DNA of 64,000 nucleotides from Branchiostoma floridae (taxonomy: Eukaryota; Chordata; Leptocardii; Amphioxiformes; Branchiostomatidae), in assembly GCF_000003815.2 (NCBI RefSeq), contig NC_049990.1:9687539-9751538 (forward strand), written 5' to 3'. The number at the start of each line of letters is the position of its first letter. Positions within the stretch are counted from its first letter, which is position 1. The notes under the pieces are model-generated. The model saw only the letters and a list, made by a program, of their open reading frames with translations, was not told where the DNA came from and did not search any database. Position numbers and translations under genes: made by a program. Shown one piece after another: positions 59,101 to 64,000 of this stretch.

Positions 59101-62100
59101 GCTTCTTCCGATGATGCTTCCTCAGACCTCTCTGCAATGGAAGTCAACCCAAAGGCTGTGGTGGTGGGAGCTCCGAAGAAGGACTCTCCGGTGCTACTAC
59201 TTCCCAGAGAGAAGGAGAAAGGAGTGGCACTACTGGAAATGGTGGCGAAACTAAAAGCTGGTTTGGTTGAGGGGACAAAGCTGAAGGCAGGTTGTGTTGA
59301 AGAGGAGTCGGTAGGCGGTGAGCCGAAAGTCCATTTTGAGGGAGAGATGACAGTAGGTTTGGTTGGCTGTCCGGTGCTGAATGTGAACTTTGGTGGCGAG
59401 ACCACGCTACCGTCCTTTGGTGGGGTGGCCTGCTCGTCGGACTTGGGCGAGGTATCCTGCTTCTTGCCTCCATCGATGTCGAAGGTCAACCTTGTTGGCG
59501 TTTGACGGGAGAGAGCTCTACTGGTTGCCTCGTTCATTTCCGGGAGCTTTTCCATCTCGGGTGTTCCAGGCTGGGTGTTGGTGCCTGATGTGGGTGGAGT
59601 ACAAATCTTCCCTTGTTTCAGAAGGTCTTGAGCAAATTCGAAGCGATCTCGGAACTCGTCGGCTACCTCTTTGTTCTTGAACTTAACAGCAAGCTGTTCA
59701 GGCTTGAGTTCTTCTTCTGCAAAATCCATGGCGGTCCAGACCCATGAGCGATCTGAGCCCTTGTTGGGCTGAAGCTTCATGTCCGTGGTGATGTGGTGGT
59801 TGGCGCACAGCTTCATGATCCTTTCCCTTCTCATGACGACACGAACCCGACCGTCGGCGAGGTTCTGAAGAATCTTGATATCGCCGACTCCACGCTCCTT
59901 CCACTCTTGATTGGTGACATCGAACCTGTAGAGCTTGGCACGATGTTCAAACAGAGTCGTGTCATCTTCTTCCCCAGTAACATGCTCAACATTCTCTGGT
60001 AGGTTGGCAATCGGGGAGAAGTGAATATTGTCTTCTTCGTCATCCTGGTAATATTCATCTTCCTCAGGCTCAGTCTTGTTTAGGTTCAGCGACAGATTCC
60101 TGCTGTCTACAAAAGATGCTGAGAAAGAGAATGAGGCTGGTTGAGATGTGCTCCCAAAGAAGCTTTGGTTTGAAGTGTCATGACTGCTGTCTTCTCGTAG
60201 GTCGTAGTTGTCCCACTCCAGTCGGTCGATGCTTCCGGGAGTGTCAGCTCGTTCTTTGCGCAGGATAGAGGCAATAGTGTCTGCCTCCTGCTCTTCTGAT
60301 TCGCGAGGGCTGCTCATTCCCGGCGCCGCTGCGGCAAACTGCTCTTTCAGCGACTTCAGCTCTGATTTCAGCTTCTCTGCGCTGTTGATGAGCTGGGACT
60401 CCCGGGAAGGACCGGCATTTTTGCTGGGAGAGGGAGGCATCACGTCGATCAGCATGGCCTGGCATTGTTCGAAGCGTTTGTGGAACTCCTCTGCGATTTC
60501 TGTGGTCTTAAACCTGGCTGCAAACTGCTCGAATGCTGGCTCTTCGTCCGAGCAGTCCATGGCGTGCCACACCCACGACCGTTCCGATCCCACGTTGGGC
60601 TTCAGCGTCATGTCAGTAGTGATGAAATGATTGGCGCACACTTTCAGAACCTGGTCGCGGCGCATTATGATACGGATACGCTTTGTTGTCTTGTGTTGTA
60701 AGAACTTGATGTTACCGACACCACGTTCTTTCCACTGGTTGGTGCCTTTGTCCCATCGGAAGAGCTTGGCCCGTTCTTGGTACAGGACTCTTTCGTCTTC
60801 CTCTCCAGTGACAAGTTCCACCTTCTCTGGTAAGGGTATGATGGGTTCAAAGTAGATATCACGCTCTTCCTCTATGTTTGGCTCTCCCCCGTCACTCTCC
60901 TGACTTGTGTTGAGGGCCCCAAACAGTTGCGCGCCAGCACCTTGGAAACCGCCGAACGGTTTGTCAGACTTTCCCCAAGTGAAATCCTGTGTTTTGCCTG
61001 CAGTCAGGTCTGCAAACATCATATTGGATGATGCTGTGCCAAAGAGGTTACTGCTTTGACTTGTTTTGGTTCCCACTGCTCCTGTGGCATTGCTAGGTGT
61101 TTCCTTACTCTTGACATTGAGACGTTCTGGTTTGTCATCTAGCTTGTCCTCTTCGGTCCATCCCTCGGGAAGTGGCTTGTCCTCGTACAAGTAGAACGTG
61201 GGAGGCAGGAGGTATTTCTTGGCACGTTCGATCTGATCTGCCGTCGGCTTCTTTTCGTACACAAAGATAACATCAGAGTCCCCTTCTGCTGTGGCTTGGT
61301 CTGTTGGAAGTGAAATTAAAGCCTTCAGTCAGCATCCTGTAACTTCAAGCTGTGCTTGATGATTGTCAGGCATGTTTAAAGAATGCATACATACACTAAA
61401 AGGAAGATACGCTAAAAGTCTTTGGTATTGGAGTAGGATTTTGGGTTAGCAACATCTACAGACTATTGTTTAGGATCAGAAACATCTACAGACAATTGTT
61501 AATGAAAAAGAGGGTTAACAATAACATACAACATGCAGCATGAAAATGCCACTGACCTTACATCATGCCAAGTTGATGAAGTCATGCCATGCGCAAGCCG
61601 AGAAGTTCTTTCCCAAGCAAAAGGAGCCAAGCCTTTAGATCTATGTACCCCACATGCTACATGCTGGTTACCTTTTAATGTAAAACATACCTGACGACCT
61701 ACCTGCCCTAGCAGCCGGCTGCTGCTTTTCTGGTGTACCAATAGGGGTGCTTGTTCGTGGTCCGGGAACCAAACAGACAACAGGAGTTGACACAGTTGTG
61801 ACAGCTGTTACTGAGGACACAGGGAAGGAGAATTTGAACTGACTTGCCACAGAGGAGGCAGTGGTGGTGGTGGGGATGGTGTTAGAGGATGATGAAAAGG
61901 AGAACTTAAAGCCCCCAAATGTGCCATCGTTACCAGCACCCATAACAGGAAGCCCACCTTTAACATCACCAAAGGTGAACTTGCTTCCTTCAGTGCTGGC
62001 TGCTGGTTGGCTGCCTTCACTTGGCTGTGATTGGCTGAGGGCAAACTTGAATCCTGATTGGCTGGGTGCAGTGGGCTTGGATTGGCCAAAGTTAAGTCCA

Positions 62101-64000
62101 AAGCCTGACTGGGATGGCTGTGATTGGTCCAACTTGAAGGAGAATCCTCCTGATTGGCCACTGTCACTTGTTTCTGGTTGGGTTGGTTTGAACTGGAAGC
62201 CTGTTAAACCTGTAGTCTGACCCGTCGTCGATGTCTGTGGTGGAGCAAACCCGAAGGAAAACCCTGTCTTTGGCTGAGAGGTCTCTGCTGTCTGCTGTGA
62301 TGTTCCAAAGCCGAAACCTGTCTGGCCAGGACTTGCGAAGGAGAATCCAGACTGGGATGCTGTGCTGAGACCAGGCTTGGAGGCAGCACCAGTGGCGCCG
62401 AACGGGGCTGTCGGCTGGCTAGCAGCATCCTGACTGAACATGGCGCCAAAGGAAAAGCCAGACTTCGTTGGCTTTGGGGCAGTGCCTGGTTTTGGAGTCG
62501 TACAAGCCAGGCAAGCATCTTTATCACCTGGATTACTAACCATGCAGGTTGGGCATTCCCATGATCCAGGCTTGGGCTTGAACATGTCATTGAATGACGA
62601 AGTCGGTTCGCTAGGTTGTGAAGTCGTACCAGGTTTCGGCGTCTTACAAGTTTCGCAGGCATCTTTATCTCCTGGGTTGCTAATCATGCATGCTGGGCAG
62701 TCCCACGATCCAGGTTTAGGCTTGAACAATTCCCCAAAGGAGAAGGCTGGTTTTGGAATTGTACCTGGTTTTGGGGTGCTGCAGGACATACAGGCATCTT
62801 TATCTGCAGGGTTGTTGACTAGACATGCCTCGCACTCCCACGAACCAGGCTTTGGCTTGAACAGCTCGCCAAATCCAACCGGGACTTCCTGGTCTTTAGT
62901 TTTTGTTGGAGAGGGTGGTTTCTTCGGAGACAGTGGTTTTCCTGGAGACAGTGGTTTTGTTGGAGAGGGTGGTTCCTTTGGAGAGGGTGGACTTACCTCC
63001 TTTAGAGGAGATTTCTTACTAGATGTTGCAGGTAAGGAGTTGATAATCTGGATAGCTTCATCCACCCTGTTCTTGAACTCTTGAGCAGTTTCTACCTCCT
63101 TGAATCTGACAGCAAACTGTTCCTGTGTGCCCTCTTCTTCAGCAAAGTCCATGGCAACCCAAACCCACGACCGGTTGGAACCGGCATTCGGCTTCATCGA
63201 CATGTCGGCCGTGATGTAGTGGTTGCAACAGATCTTGAGGACTTGGTCACGCCGCATCAGTATGCGGAAACGCTTGTTGTGAGGGTTGTGGAGAATCTTG
63301 ATGTTGCCAAGGCCGCGTTCCTTCCACTGGTGGTTGTCCTTGTCGAAGCGGAACAGCTTTGCCCGGTGAACGAACAGCTCATCTTCGTCCTCCTCCCCAG
63401 TTCTCAGTTCCACGTTGTCCGGGAGGGTCACGATTGGCTCGAAGTGGATGCCGTCGTCATGCGCCTCTGTGTCCTCATCACTTGCCAACTCCTGGTTTTC
63501 CCTGTCCACCTCTTCCGGCCGTGCAAACATCCGCTCTTCACCGGTGACAAAGAGTTCCTTGGATGGGCTCTTTGTCAAGTCACCTGTCTGCTCTCCCTCA
63601 CCCAGTATTGAAGCAAAGGTTATTGGGGACTCTGTTTCTCCAGGGGGCCTGAAATACCCGGGGCCAATTTGAACATTTGTCTCTGATGGCTCCTCTGAAT
63701 CAGGTGTTGAGACTTCCTCCTCTGATGGGGATTTTGATTGGTCGGAGTACTCCCCGAACTGGTGAGTCAAGTCCCTGGGAACGGTGAACGTGGGGGTAGA
63801 GCGGAACGTGTTGGGATCGACCATGGTGGTGAGAATTGGGTACTTGGTGGCGATGCCTGGCAGCTCGGTTCCAGGCATTTGTGAGGCAGTGCTGAAGCTG
63901 AAGAAGCCTCCGGCAGCAGCTGCTGCTGACAGGGCCTGAGAGCTGACCGGGATGCTGCCCACCATCCCCAGCCGAGAGTGAACCCCCATCTGCACTCCCC
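53158..64000 (-). CDS. RANBP2-like: RanBP2/Nup358-like nucleoporin, 3' ten exons (5' end outside window)
   Basis: Cytoplasmic-filament nucleoporin that binds Ran and acts as a SUMO E3 ligase in vertebrates. Minus-strand exons: 64000(partial)-61691 (or 61703), 61300-59087, 58709-58332, 58044-57934, 57094-56955, 56767-56633, 56259-56121, 55665-55373, 55143-53589, 53282-53158. Phases agree throughout. Order: Ran-binding domain (RBD) A 63460-63040; three RanBP2 zinc fingers 62860-62480 (W-x-C-x2-C...C-x2-C, e.g. [20 protein letters not shown]); FG-rich stretch; SUMO-E3-type repeat ([10 protein letters not shown]...[10 protein letters not shown]); RBD B 60865-60455; RBD C 60035-59620; FG-rich stretch; second E3-type repeat ([11 protein letters not shown]...[10 protein letters not shown]); RBD D over four exons (57094-55373); two zinc fingers 55125-54880; FG-rich stretch; RBD E 54170-53745; short acidic tail to TGA. 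RBDs show HFEP, WKERG(V/L/I)G, (M/L)MRR and NxG(S)xxSWVW. The N-terminal TPR region is not in the window. No cyclophilin domain follows RBD E, unlike vertebrate RanBP2. Confidence 0.93.
57276..57615. mobile_element. hAT-like MITE with CAGGGCTCGAAATAC ends
   Basis: In an intron of the RanBP2-like gene. It starts CAGGGCTCGAAATAC and ends GTATTTTGAGCCCTG, inverted with one mismatch. TACTT flanks both ends. The interior repeats GTGCAGGTA several times in both orientations. Ends of the CAGGG type are typical of hAT elements; hAT would predict an 8-bp duplication, but only 5 bp match. Confidence 0.8.
57641..57894. mobile_element. Near-complete palindrome (MITE), about 254 bp
   Basis: CTGAGGCAAGGTTGAACTGT at the left is mirrored by GCAGTTCAACCTCGCTTCAG at the right. 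Homology continues through ATTGGACTTACC / GGTAAGTCCAAT and CATCAAGGAATGA / TCATTCCTTCATC, so almost the whole element folds back. It lies 25 bp from the hAT-like element in the same intron. Confidence 0.85.

Overview
The window is nuclear DNA of an intron-rich animal. Genes split into many short GT-AG exons, RanBP2/Nup358-type repeats, an ABCC5-type transporter, and many short inverted-repeat transposons in introns all suggest an invertebrate chordate. A lancelet (Branchiostoma-like) genome is the best guess. That is an inference from gene content and repeat style; no sequence search was possible. There are two runs of N (1-36 and 51763-51862).

Layout: 37-6.7 kb holds no confident gene apart from a possible terminal exon of an unknown minus-strand gene. 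6.7-21.3 kb (+) is a 31-exon ABCC5/MRP5-like transporter, reconstructed in frame from start to stop (1,481 aa). It converges on a minus-strand, apparently intronless 3,435-codon ORF (22.7-33.0 kb) built of proline-rich repeats; I do not recognise its family. 36.4-41.9 kb (+) is a 9-exon, 408-aa eIF4A-family protein whose frame and splice sites are intact but whose ATPase/helicase motifs are nearly all destroyed: a pseudo-helicase. 42.7-46.4 kb is repeat-rich, with two tandem copies of a unit carrying a perfect TGACGTCA site and a conserved splice-donor-like site; a third relative lies near 35 kb. 47.5-49.4 kb (+) is a small 3-exon gene of unknown function. 49.4-53.1 kb has no gene but contains a large palindromic element centred on the assembly gap. 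53.2-64.0 kb (-) is the 3' part of a RanBP2/Nup358-like nucleoporin, with five Ran-binding domains, five zinc fingers, FG stretches and two SUMO-E3-like repeats. It ends without a cyclophilin domain, and its 5' end lies outside the window.

The genes do not form a pathway; this is ordinary mixed gene order. The observations most worth following are the catalytically degenerate eIF4A paralogue, the giant repeat ORF with its recent 771-bp triplication and 23-residue array, the unusual Nup358 architecture, and the repeat units near 35 and 43-46 kb that look like promoter plus first exon.
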